DNA of 32,644 nt, taken from the NCBI GenBank assembly GCA_030039615.1, contig JASHVF010000080.1:1-32644 (forward strand), given 5' to 3'. This document shows, piece by piece, positions 18,659 through 32,644 of this stretch. The notes under the pieces are model-generated. The model did no database searches and was not told the DNA's origin. It saw only the letters and a program-made list of their open reading frames with translations. Position 1 is the first letter of the stretch. Each line of letters begins with the position of its first letter. Position numbers and translations under genes: made by a program. Source of the stretch: Gammaproteobacteria bacterium. Its GTDB lineage: Bacteria; Pseudomonadota; Gammaproteobacteria; Steroidobacterales; Steroidobacteraceae.

Positions 18659-19969
18659 TCAGAACTCAGCGATCGCCTCGCGCAGCATCTGCGTCATCGC
18701 GTCGATATCCGCCCGGCTCGCGATGAAGGCGGGCGCCATGATGGCGACGTCGCCGGTCGTCTTGACGTGCAGTCCGCGATCGTAGAGCTTCGCCTGCAGC
18801 TCCTGGCCGCGCACGCCTGCAGCCTTGCCGGCTCGCACCTCGATGCCGGCGAGCAGTCCGAAACCGCGCACGTCCGCGACCGCCGGCAGATCGCTCAGGG
18901 AAAACATCTGCTCGAGGAAATAACCCGAGAGCTCGCGCGCCCTGGCGAACAGCTGCTCCTTGCGGTAGATCTCGAGCGTCGCGAGCCCCGCGGCGCACGC
19001 GGCCGGGTGCGCCGAGTAGGTATAGCCGTGGAAGAACTCCGGCGTCCCCTCGGGTGCCGCCTCGACGATCGTGCGATAGATGTCGCCCTGCACCGCGACC
19101 GCTCCCATCGGCTGCGCGCCGTTGGTGAGCGCCTTCGCCATGGTGATGAGGTCCGGCGTGACGCCGAACGACTCAGCCGCGAACGGCTCGCCGGTACGGC
19201 CGAAACCGCAGATGACCTCGTCGAACACCAGCAGGATCCCGTAGCGCGTGCAGATTTCGCGCAGCCGCTCGAGGTAGCCGCGCGGCGGCACGATGACGCC
19301 GGTGGAGCCGGCGATCGGCTCGACGAACACGGCGGCGATGCGCTTCTCGCCGACCAGGTTGACGAAGCGCGTCAGGTCGTCGGCGAGCTCGGCGCCCTTC
19401 GCCCCCATGCCGCGCGTCAGACGGTTCTCGGGCAGCAGCGTGTGCCGCAGGTGCAGGATGCCGGGCATCAGGGCACCGAAGACCTCGCGGTTGCGCACCA
19501 TGCCGGAGAGCGCCGTACCGCCGATGTTGACGCCGTGGTAGGCGCGCTCGCGCGATACGAAGTAGTTGCGCTGCCCCTCCTTGCGCGCCAGGTGATAGGC
19601 GAGCGCGATCTTCATCGCGGTATCGACCGCTTCCGACCCCGAGTTGCAGAAGAACACGTGGTCGAGACCCTCGGGGGTCAGCCCCGCGACGCCGTCGGCG
19701 AGCTCGAAGGCCCCCGGATGACTGCGCTGGAAGGAAGGGGTGAAGTCGAGCGTCTCGAGCTGCCTCGCGACCGCGGCCGCGATCTCCGGGCGGCAGTGGC
19801 CGGCGGCGCTGGTAAAGAGCCCGGCGCTGCCGTCGAGAACCTTGCGGTCCGAGGGGGTGAAATAGTGCATGCCGCTCGCGCGCACGAACATGCGCGGCTC
19901 GCGCTTGAACTCGCGGTTGTTGGTGAAGGGCAGCCAGTGCCGCTCCAGGTTCGAGACCTTCATGTCCAT
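18659..19969 (-). CDS. Class III omega-amino-acid:pyruvate aminotransferase (beta-alanine- or taurine-pyruvate type)
   Basis: HWLPFTNNREFKREPRMFVRASGMHYFTPSDRKVLDGSAGL N-terminus, VFFCNSGSEAVDTAMKIAL, LVFDEVICGFGRTG, and PLP Lys in LITMAKALTNGAQPMGAV. Confidence 0.9.
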   Translation of the reverse strand: MDMKVSNLERHWLPFTNNREFKREPRMFVRASGMHYFTPSDRKVLDGSAGLFTSAAGHCRPEIAAAVARQLETLDFTPSFQRSHPGAFELADGVAGLTPEGLDHVFFCNSGSEAVDTAMKIALAYHLARKEGQRNYFVSRERAYHGVNIGGTALSGMVRNREVFGALMPGILHLRHTLLPENRLTRGMGAKGAELADDLTRFVNLVGEKRIAAVFVEPIAGSTGVIVPPRGYLERLREICTRYGILLVFDEVICGFGRTGEPFAAESFGVTPDLITMAKALTNGAQPMGAVAVQGDIYRTIVEAAPEGTPEFFHGYTYSAHPAACAAGLATLEIYRKEQLFARARELSGYFLEQMFSLSDLPAVADVRGFGLLAGIEVRAGKAAGVRGQELQAKLYDRGLHVKTTGDVAIMAPAFIASRADIDAMTQMLREAIAEF

Positions 19970-19983
19970 CGCCTGTCTCCGCT

Positions 19984-20781
19984 TCAGCCGAGGGTGGAGC
20001 CGATCTCCGCCGCCGCCGCGCGCAGGCGCGGTATGAATTCGATGGCCCGCATGAGCGGCAGCCGCGCAGTTGCGCCCTGCACGGCCAGCGCTGCCACCAC
20101 GTCGCCGTGGCGATTGGGCACCGGCACCGCCGCGCAGGCGACGCCGAGCACGTACTCCTCGTTATCGACCGCGTAGCCGACGCTGACGATGCGGTCGAGC
20201 TCGGACTCGAGCACGGCGCGGTCGGTGATGGTGCGCTCGGTAAAGCGCTCGAGCGGCAGCAGCTCGATGAGTCGCTGCCGCTCGGCCGCCGGCAGGTGCG
20301 CCAGCAGGAGTTTGCCGCTCGCGCAGCAGTGCGGCGGCAGCCCCGCGCCGCCTTCGGCCACGTGCAGCCGCAGCGGCCAGGGCGCTTCGACGCGGTCGAG
20401 ATAGATGAGCGCGCCTTTCTTCAGCACCGCGAGATTGCAGGTCTCGCTGATCTCGCTCACCACGCGACGCAGGATCGCGCGCCGCTCGGCCGCGGCGCCA
20501 TCGGTGCGCAGCACGTCGAGGGCGAAGCGCGAGAGGCGCTCGCCGATGATGTAGGCGCGCCCGCCTGGCTCTCGCGCCAGGAAGCCGGCCTCCTCGAACA
20601 GCGCGAGCGTGCGGTGCAGGCTCGGCTTGGGCAGCTCGGTCGAATGCATGAGCTCCGAGAGCGTCACGGCCCGCCCTGCGCGCACGAGCACCTCGAGCAC
20701 GCCGAAGGCCTTGAGAGTCGAGGAGGTCTCGCTGGCGACCTCGGTGATCTCCTCGGAGGCGGGAAAGGCGGTCATGACCAT
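19984..20781 (-). CDS. IclR-family transcriptional regulator
   Basis: N-terminal winged HTH (AVTLSELMHSTELPKPSLHRTLALFEEAGFLARE) and IclR effector domain (GGAGLPPHCCASGKLLLAHLP). Confidence 0.95.
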   Translation of the reverse strand: MVMTAFPASEEITEVASETSSTLKAFGVLEVLVRAGRAVTLSELMHSTELPKPSLHRTLALFEEAGFLAREPGGRAYIIGERLSRFALDVLRTDGAAAERRAILRRVVSEISETCNLAVLKKGALIYLDRVEAPWPLRLHVAEGGAGLPPHCCASGKLLLAHLPAAERQRLIELLPLERFTERTITDRAVLESELDRIVSVGYAVDNEEYVLGVACAAVPVPNRHGDVVAALAVQGATARLPLMRAIEFIPRLRAAAAEIGSTLG

Positions 20782-20791
20782 GAAGACACTC

Positions 20792-20808
20792 GTTCCGCTA
20801 AACGGAAC
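20792..20808. promoter_or_regulatory. Putative IclR-family operator palindrome
   Basis: GTTCCG-CTAAA-CGGAAC, perfect 6+6 inverted repeat, 10 bp upstream of the IclR start codon, in the 136-bp divergent intergenic region. Confidence 0.65.
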
Positions 20809-20843
20809 AGAAGACGCCCTGATAGCTCGGCTTTATGGCGGTC

Positions 20844-20853
20844 GATTATAATC
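20844..20853. promoter_or_regulatory. Palindromic -10-like element GATTATAATC, readable as TATAAT on both strands
   Basis: Perfect TATAAT at 20847-20852 (+) and on the minus strand at 20850-20845, between divergent iclR and xsc-like genes. No convincing -35 box seen. Confidence 0.45.
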
Positions 20854-20917
20854 TTTCGCTCGCAAAAGAAACAAACCATCTCGTTCGTAGAAACCTGAGC
20901 AACCCGGAGCCCCGCCG

Positions 20918-22672
20918 ATGACCGAGCCGCAGAGAATGGGACCCTCGGAGGCACTCGTCGAGACACTCGCCGCCAACGGCGTCAGTCACGTCTTCGGGAT
21001 CGTCGGCTCGGCCTTCATGGACGCGCTCGATATCTTCCCCGCCGCCGGCATCCGCTTCGTGCCGGTCGCGCACGAGCAGGGCGCGATCCACATGGCCGAT
21101 GGTTATGCGCGTGCCTCGGGACGCCACGGTGTATGCATCGCACAGAACGGGCCGGGCGTAACCAACTTCGTCACCGGAGTCGCGGCTGCCTACTGGGCGC
21201 ACTCGCCGGTGGTGTTCATCACGCCGGAAACCGGCTCCATGACCATGGGCCTCGGCGGCTTCCAGGAGACCGAGCAGCTGCCGATCTTCTCGAAGATCAC
21301 CAAGTACCAGGGACACGTCAACAATCCGCGCCGCATGGCCGAGATCGCCGCGCGCTGCTTCGATCGCGCGCTGCTCGAGATGGGGCCCACCCAGCTCAAC
21401 ATTCCGCGCGACTACTTTTACGGCGACTTCGACACCACGATCCCCACTCCGATGCGCATCGCCCACGGCGCCGGCGCGACCGAGGCGCTCGATGCCGCCG
21501 CCGGGCTGCTCGCGGGCGCCAGCTTCCCGGTGATCGTCGCCGGCGGCGGCGTGATTACCGCCGGGGCCGCCGCGGAAGCGATCGAGCTCGCCGACACGCT
21601 CGGCGCCGCGGTCTGCTCGAGCTACCTGCACAACGACTCCTTCCCGGCATCGCACGCGCTCGCCGCCGGCCCGCTCGGCTACCAGGGCTCGAAGGCGGCC
21701 ATGAAGCTGATCGCGCGCGCGGACGTGGTGCTCGCGCTCGGCACGCGCCTAGGTCCCTTCGGCACGCTGCCGCAGTACGGCCTCGACTACTGGCCGAAGC
21801 AGGCGAAGATCATCCAGGTCGACGCGGACCCGCGCATGCTCGGGCTGGTGCGTCCGATCTCGGTCGGGATCCACGGCGACGCCCGGGCGGCCGCCGCCGC
21901 CCTGCTCGCCCGCCTCAAGGCTCGGGAGCTCGCAGGCACCGCCAGCCGCGCCGAGCGCCTTAAGCGCATCGCGGCCGAGAAGTCCGACTGGGAGGCCGAG
22001 CTCGGCGGCTGGACGCACGAGCGCGACCCTTATTCGCTCGAGGTGTCGGCCGGGTCGAAGTACATGCACCCGCGGCAGATGCTGCGCGCGCTCGAGCGCT
22101 CGCTCCCCCCCGGCGCCATGGTGTCGACCGACATCGGCAACATCTGCTCGGTCGCCAACTCCTACCTGCGGTTCGAGCAGCCGCGCTCGATGTTCGCGGC
22201 GATGAGCTTCGGCAACTGCGGCTACGCGTTCCCGGTGATCTGCGGCGCCCGGATCGCCGCTCCCGAGCGCCCGGCGTTCGCCTACGTCGGGGACGGCGCC
22301 TGGGGCATCAGCTTCAACGAGCTGCTCACCTGCGCGCGAGAGAAAATCGGCGTTACGCCGATCGTCTTCAATAATGGCCAGTGGGGCGCGGAGAAGAAGA
22401 ATCACGTCGACTTCTATTCGCGGCGCTACCAGGGCGTGAACCTCGAGAATCCGAGCTGGGCGAAGGTGGCGCAGGCCTTCGGCTGCGAGGGCGTCACGGT
22501 CGAGCGCCTCGAGGACGTCGCCCCGGCGGTGCGCGCCGCGGCGGCCGCCCAGGCCGCGGGCCGCACCACGGTGCTCGAGATGATGGTGACGCAGGAGCTC
22601 GGCGACCCGTTCCGGCGCGACGCGCTCTCGAAGCCGGTGCGGCACCTGGCGAAATACCAGAAGTTCAGCTGA
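20918..22672 (+). CDS. xsc: ThDP-dependent enzyme, sulfoacetaldehyde acetyltransferase (Xsc)-like
   Basis: FGIVGSAFMDALDIFPAAGIRFVPVAHEQGAIHMADGYARASGRHGVCIAQNGPGVTNFVTGVAAAYWAHSPVV; GDG-to-NN ThDP motif (GDGAWGISFNELLTCAREKIGVTPIVFNN) followed by GQWGAEKKNHVDFY; C-terminal TQELGDPFRRDALSKPV as in Xsc. Confidence 0.87.
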   Translation: MTEPQRMGPSEALVETLAANGVSHVFGIVGSAFMDALDIFPAAGIRFVPVAHEQGAIHMADGYARASGRHGVCIAQNGPGVTNFVTGVAAAYWAHSPVVFITPETGSMTMGLGGFQETEQLPIFSKITKYQGHVNNPRRMAEIAARCFDRALLEMGPTQLNIPRDYFYGDFDTTIPTPMRIAHGAGATEALDAAAGLLAGASFPVIVAGGGVITAGAAAEAIELADTLGAAVCSSYLHNDSFPASHALAAGPLGYQGSKAAMKLIARADVVLALGTRLGPFGTLPQYGLDYWPKQAKIIQVDADPRMLGLVRPISVGIHGDARAAAAALLARLKARELAGTASRAERLKRIAAEKSDWEAELGGWTHERDPYSLEVSAGSKYMHPRQMLRALERSLPPGAMVSTDIGNICSVANSYLRFEQPRSMFAAMSFGNCGYAFPVICGARIAAPERPAFAYVGDGAWGISFNELLTCAREKIGVTPIVFNNGQWGAEKKNHVDFYSRRYQGVNLENPSWAKVAQAFGCEGVTVERLEDVAPAVRAAAAAQAAGRTTVLEMMVTQELGDPFRRDALSKPVRHLAKYQKFS

Positions 22673-22682
22673 CGGCGCGCCG

Positions 22683-24065
22683 ATGCACGCCGGGGCAGAA
22701 ACGCACCAGCCCGCCGCGAGCGGCCTGCGCCGCTCCCTGCAGCGGCGGCACATGCAGATGATCGCGCTCGGCGGCGTGATCGGCGCCGGCCTGTTCGTCG
22801 GCAGCGGCGTCGTCATCAGCTCCGCCGGACCCGCCGCGGTCATCTCCTTCGCACTCACCGGCACGCTGGTGGTGCTGGTGATGCGCATGCTCGGCGAGAT
22901 GGCGGTCGCCCATCCCGCGGTCGGCGGCTTCTACGAGTACAACCGCCTCGCGCTCGGCGAGCTCGCCGGGTTCCTCACCGGCTGGATGTACTGGTACTTC
23001 TGGGTGATCGTGGTCGCCATGGAGGCGGTCGCGGGCGCGCGCATCCTCGGCGCCTGGTGGCCGGAGGTCGCGCCCTGGGAGTTCACGCTGGCGCTCATGA
23101 CGATCTTCACGATCGTGAATCTGCTCTCGGTGCGCTCCTACGGCGAGGCCGAGTTCTGGTTCGCCTCGATCAAGGTGGCGGCCATCGTGGTGTTCCTCAT
23201 CGCCGGCGCGCTGTTCGTATTCGGCGGCTGGCCGGGCGCCCCGGGCGGCCTGCCGCACCTGACGAGCGACGGCGGCTTCATGCCGAACGGCATCGTGCCG
23301 GTATTGACGGGAGCGGTGGCCGCGACCGGCTTCTACTTCGGCGCCGAGATCGTCACGATCGCCGCCGCCGAGTCGTCGGAGCCCGAGAAGGCGGTCGCCG
23401 ACACCACCCAATCGGTGATCTGGCGCGTGCTGGTGTTCTACATCGGCTCGATTTTCCTGGTGGTGGCGCTCGTGCCCTGGAACGACACGGTGCGCATGTC
23501 GCGCCCCTATGTGAGCGTCATGGAGGTGCTGCGCATTCCATGGGCCGACAGACTCATGAGCCTCGTCATCCTCACGGCGGTGCTGTCGGCGCTCAACTCG
23601 GGACTGTTCGCCTCCTCGCGCATGCTGATGGCGCTCGCCGGGCATCGCGATGCCCCGCCGGCCCTCGGCCGGCTCGACCGGCGCGGCGTCCCGGTGGGCG
23701 CGATCCTCGCGAGCACCGCCTTCGGCTACGTGACGGTCGTGATGAGCTATCTCTCGCCCGACAAGATCTTCGCCTTCCTGGTCAACTCCTACGGAACCGT
23801 CGCCATCTTCGTCTACGTGCTGATCGCCTTTGCGCAGCTGCGACTGCGCGCCCAGCTCGAGCGCGAGGCGCCCGAGCGGCTGCGCATCCGCATGTGGGGC
23901 TATCCGTGGCTCACGTGCCTCGCCATCGCCGGGATGCTGGCGATACTCGCCGCCATGGGGCTGATCGCCGACCAGCGCGTGCCGCTCGTCTTCGGCCTGG
24001 TGAGTCTCGCGATCCTGCTGGTCGCCCATGCAACACGGCGCCTGCTCGGCGCCGGGAAGCGCTGA
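22683..24065 (+). CDS. Amino-acid permease (AAT/GABA-permease type)
   Basis: LQRRHMQMIALGGVIGAGLFVGSGVVISSAGPAAVISFALTGTLVVLVMRMLGEMAVAHPAVGGFYEYNRLALGELAGFLTGWMYWYFWV is typical of the APC/AAT family. Confidence 0.92.
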   Translation: MHAGAETHQPAASGLRRSLQRRHMQMIALGGVIGAGLFVGSGVVISSAGPAAVISFALTGTLVVLVMRMLGEMAVAHPAVGGFYEYNRLALGELAGFLTGWMYWYFWVIVVAMEAVAGARILGAWWPEVAPWEFTLALMTIFTIVNLLSVRSYGEAEFWFASIKVAAIVVFLIAGALFVFGGWPGAPGGLPHLTSDGGFMPNGIVPVLTGAVAATGFYFGAEIVTIAAAESSEPEKAVADTTQSVIWRVLVFYIGSIFLVVALVPWNDTVRMSRPYVSVMEVLRIPWADRLMSLVILTAVLSALNSGLFASSRMLMALAGHRDAPPALGRLDRRGVPVGAILASTAFGYVTVVMSYLSPDKIFAFLVNSYGTVAIFVYVLIAFAQLRLRAQLEREAPERLRIRMWGYPWLTCLAIAGMLAILAAMGLIADQRVPLVFGLVSLAILLVAHATRRLLGAGKR

Positions 24066-25249
24066 TGCGGCTGCTCATCTTCAACGCGGGCAGCTCTTCG
24101 CTCAAATTCGACCTGCTGGAGCTGCAGGGCGGCGGCGCCACGCGGCGTCTGTGCTCCGGATCCTTCGTCGACGCCCCCGGCGGGCTGCGCCTCGAGACTG
24201 CCGATCAGGCGCCGCCGCTTCCCGGGCCACTGCGCACGCTCGCGGCCGCCGCCGCCTTCGTGGTCGGCTGGCTCGCCGACGCGCGGCTGCTTACGGACCT
24301 CGGCGCAAGCGTGCACCGCATCGTGCACGGCGGCGAACGCTTCCGTGCCACGACGCGCCTCGGCGAGGCCGAGCTCGCCGCGCTCGCGCAGCTGAATGAG
24401 CTCGCGCCACTGCACAACCCGCCGGCGCTCGCGGTCATCGCCGCGGTGCGCGCGGCTCTCGGTGAGAGCCTGCCCGCGATCGGGGTGTTCGATACTGCCT
24501 ACTACGCAGCGCTCCCCGAGCCTGCCTGGCGCTACGCCGTGCCCGAGCGCTGGTATCGCGACTTCGGCGTGCGGCGCTATGGATTTCACGGCATCGCGCA
24601 CCGCTACCTGTGCGCCACCGCGCGCACCCGGCTGCCGGCGGGCAAGCCTGCGAGCCGGATCGTGAGCCTGCAGCTCGGGCGTGGTTGCTCGATCACGGCC
24701 ACACGCGACCAGCAGCCCGTCGCGACCAGCATGGGCTTCACCCCGCTCGAGGGACTCGTCATGGGGACGCGCTCAGGGGACTTCGATCCCGGCGCCCTGC
24801 TGTACGTCATGGAGCGCGGCGGCATGTCGACCGCCGAGATGAGCGGAATACTCAACACCGAGAGCGGCTTACGGGGCCTCTCCGGCGGCAGCGCCGACAT
24901 GCAGGAGCTGCTGCGCCGCGAGAGTCAGGGGGATGCGGGTGCAATGCTCGCGATCGAGATATTCTGTAGACGTGCGCGGCAGTATCTCGGCGGCTTCGCC
25001 TGCGAGCTCGGCGGCGTCGATATCATCGTCTTCGGCGGCGGCATCGGCGAGCACAGCGCGGAGATCCGCCGGCGCATCGTGGGCGGCCTCGAATGGACCG
25101 GCATCGCGATCGACGAGAATCTGAATCGCGCCGCCGGCGCGGCGAGCATCGGCGCCCCCGACAGCCGGGCGGCGGTCGAGGTCGTGGCGGTCGACGAGGC
25201 GAGCGTACTGGCGTCCGAGGCGGCGGCGCTGCTGGCGCGCGCGGTCTGA
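24065..25249 (+). CDS. ackA: Acetate/propionate kinase family protein
   Basis: MRLLIFNAGSSSLKFDLLEL, VHRIVHGGERF, RYGFHGIAHRYL, MGFTPLEGLVMGTRSGDFDPGAL, and IIVFGGGIGEHSAEIR. ATG overlaps the permease stop (TGATG). Confidence 0.92.
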   Translation: MRLLIFNAGSSSLKFDLLELQGGGATRRLCSGSFVDAPGGLRLETADQAPPLPGPLRTLAAAAAFVVGWLADARLLTDLGASVHRIVHGGERFRATTRLGEAELAALAQLNELAPLHNPPALAVIAAVRAALGESLPAIGVFDTAYYAALPEPAWRYAVPERWYRDFGVRRYGFHGIAHRYLCATARTRLPAGKPASRIVSLQLGRGCSITATRDQQPVATSMGFTPLEGLVMGTRSGDFDPGALLYVMERGGMSTAEMSGILNTESGLRGLSGGSADMQELLRRESQGDAGAMLAIEIFCRRARQYLGGFACELGGVDIIVFGGGIGEHSAEIRRRIVGGLEWTGIAIDENLNRAAGAASIGAPDSRAAVEVVAVDEASVLASEAAALLARAV

Positions 25250-25281
25250 GGGCACGCCGTCATTGACCTGAGCGGAACCAC

Positions 25282-29075
<3,794 letters not shown>

Positions 29076-29089
29076 GTGGTGACGGCGCC

Positions 29090-30193
29090 ATGAAGATCGC
29101 CAGCCTCGAGACCTTCACGAACCAGTTCGTGTGCTTCGTGCGCGTGACGAGCGATTCGGGGGCCTTCGGCTGGGGCCAGACGTCCACCTACAACGCCGAC
29201 ATCACCACGACGGTGTTCCACCGCCAGGTGGCCCCCTGGGTCCTCGGACGGGATGCCTTCGACATCGACGCGCTGCTAGAGCGGGTCGAGGAGCGCGAGC
29301 ACAAGTTCCCGGGCAGTTACCGCTGCCGGGCGCTGGCCGGCCTCGACACGGCGCTCTGGGATCTGCGCGGCAGGCTCGAGGGCAAGCCGGTGGTCGAGCT
29401 CCTCGGCGGCAAGCCTAAGCGGCTGCGCGCCTATGCCTCCTCGATGAAGCGCGATATCACGCCGGAGCAGGAGGCGCAGCGCTTCCTCCGGCTGCGGGAT
29501 CGCCACGGATACGATGCCTTCAAATGGCGCGTCGGTGCCGAGTGCGGCCACGACGTCGACGAATGGCCGGGCCGTACCGAAGCCATCGTCCCGAAGGTGG
29601 CCCGCGCGCTCGGCGGCGGCGTCGCGAAGCTCGTGGACGCCAACAGCGGCTTCTCGCCACGGCGCGCGATCGAGGTCGGGCGGCTGCTGGAAGCCGAGGG
29701 TGTCGGCCATTACGAGGAGCCCTGCCCCTACTGGAAGCTCGAGGAAACGCGCCAGGTGACCGCGGCGCTCGCCCTCGACGTCACCGGCGGCGAGCAGGAC
29801 TGGGATCTCGCGACCTGGGCGCGGATGATCGAGATGCGCGCGATCGACATCGTGCAACCCGACGTGATGTACATGGGAGGCATCACGCGCACTCTCAAAG
29901 TCGTCGCGCTGGCCGCCGCCGCGGGGCTCCCGTGCACGCCGCACAGCGCCAACCGCTCGCTGGTGACGCTCTGTACGATGCACCTCCTGGGCGCGATCGC
30001 CAACGCCGGCAAGTACCTCGAGCTCTCGATCGAGGGCGCCGACTACTATCCCTGGGAGGCAGGACTCTTCCTCACGGATCCGTACCAGGTCGTGGACGGT
30101 CACGTCACCATCCCCTCGGAGCCGGGCTGGGGCGTCGAGATCAACCCGCAGTGGCTCGAGGCGGCGGTCCACCAGCGCAGCAGCGTTTCCTGA
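29090..30193 (+). CDS. Mandelate racemase/muconate lactonizing enzyme (enolase superfamily), substrate unknown
   Basis: Lys region AFKWRVGAE, metal ligands DANSG, EEPCPYW, GGEQD, then [36 protein letters not shown] (His of the MR subgroup). ORF-track entry 27734..30193 is this gene with a spurious out-of-frame extension through phnY. Confidence 0.88.
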   Translation: MKIASLETFTNQFVCFVRVTSDSGAFGWGQTSTYNADITTTVFHRQVAPWVLGRDAFDIDALLERVEEREHKFPGSYRCRALAGLDTALWDLRGRLEGKPVVELLGGKPKRLRAYASSMKRDITPEQEAQRFLRLRDRHGYDAFKWRVGAECGHDVDEWPGRTEAIVPKVARALGGGVAKLVDANSGFSPRRAIEVGRLLEAEGVGHYEEPCPYWKLEETRQVTAALALDVTGGEQDWDLATWARMIEMRAIDIVQPDVMYMGGITRTLKVVALAAAAGLPCTPHSANRSLVTLCTMHLLGAIANAGKYLELSIEGADYYPWEAGLFLTDPYQVVDGHVTIPSEPGWGVEINPQWLEAAVHQRSSVS

Positions 30194-30202
30194 GGAGTGT
30201 CG

Positions 30203-32644
<2,442 letters not shown>

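Noticed and set aside
16159-18726. 855-aa plus-strand ORF
   Set aside because: Antisense shadow of DAO-GcvT paralogue 3; no recognisable domain.
22665-24029. 454-aa minus-strand ORF
   Set aside because: Antisense to the amino-acid permease; His/Asp/Arg-rich with no domain.
25273-25278. CGGAAC half-site just before phnW as a second IclR operator
   Set aside because: No matching GTTCCG arm at the right spacing; one 6-mer is expected by chance.

Overview
GC-rich bacterial (probably proteobacterial) chromosomal window carrying about 21 genes. No rRNA, tRNA, CRISPR array or mobile element was recognised. Left part: a Spinster-like MFS transporter, a LytTR response regulator with its LytS-type histidine kinase, a UrcA-family exported protein, an outer-membrane-like hypothetical protein, a phasin and a MaoC-type hydratase. 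Middle part, mostly minus strand: three paralogous FAD-dependent oxidoreductase/GcvT fusions of the dimethylglycine/sarcosine dehydrogenase type, a LysR regulator, a betaine-homocysteine methyltransferase-like protein, an EamA transporter, a periplasmic gamma-glutamyltransferase, a class III omega-aminotransferase and an IclR regulator. Right part, plus strand: a tightly packed candidate operon in the order xsc-like ThDP enzyme, amino-acid permease, acetate kinase, phnW, phnA, phnY, mandelate racemase/enolase-superfamily enzyme, glutamine-synthetase-like ligase, and an aldehyde dehydrogenase cut by the window end. The most interesting signal is the divergent pair of operons around the IclR gene. 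It joins N-methyl-amine oxidation and a taurine-type aminotransferase to a sulfoacetaldehyde acetyltransferase homologue and a complete PhnW-PhnY-PhnA aminoethylphosphonate route. A perfect GTTCCG-N5-CGGAAC palindrome lies in the intergenic region. I propose a joint C2 aminosulfonate/aminophosphonate locus, possibly for N-methylated substrates. All family calls come from reading motifs by eye; no search was run.
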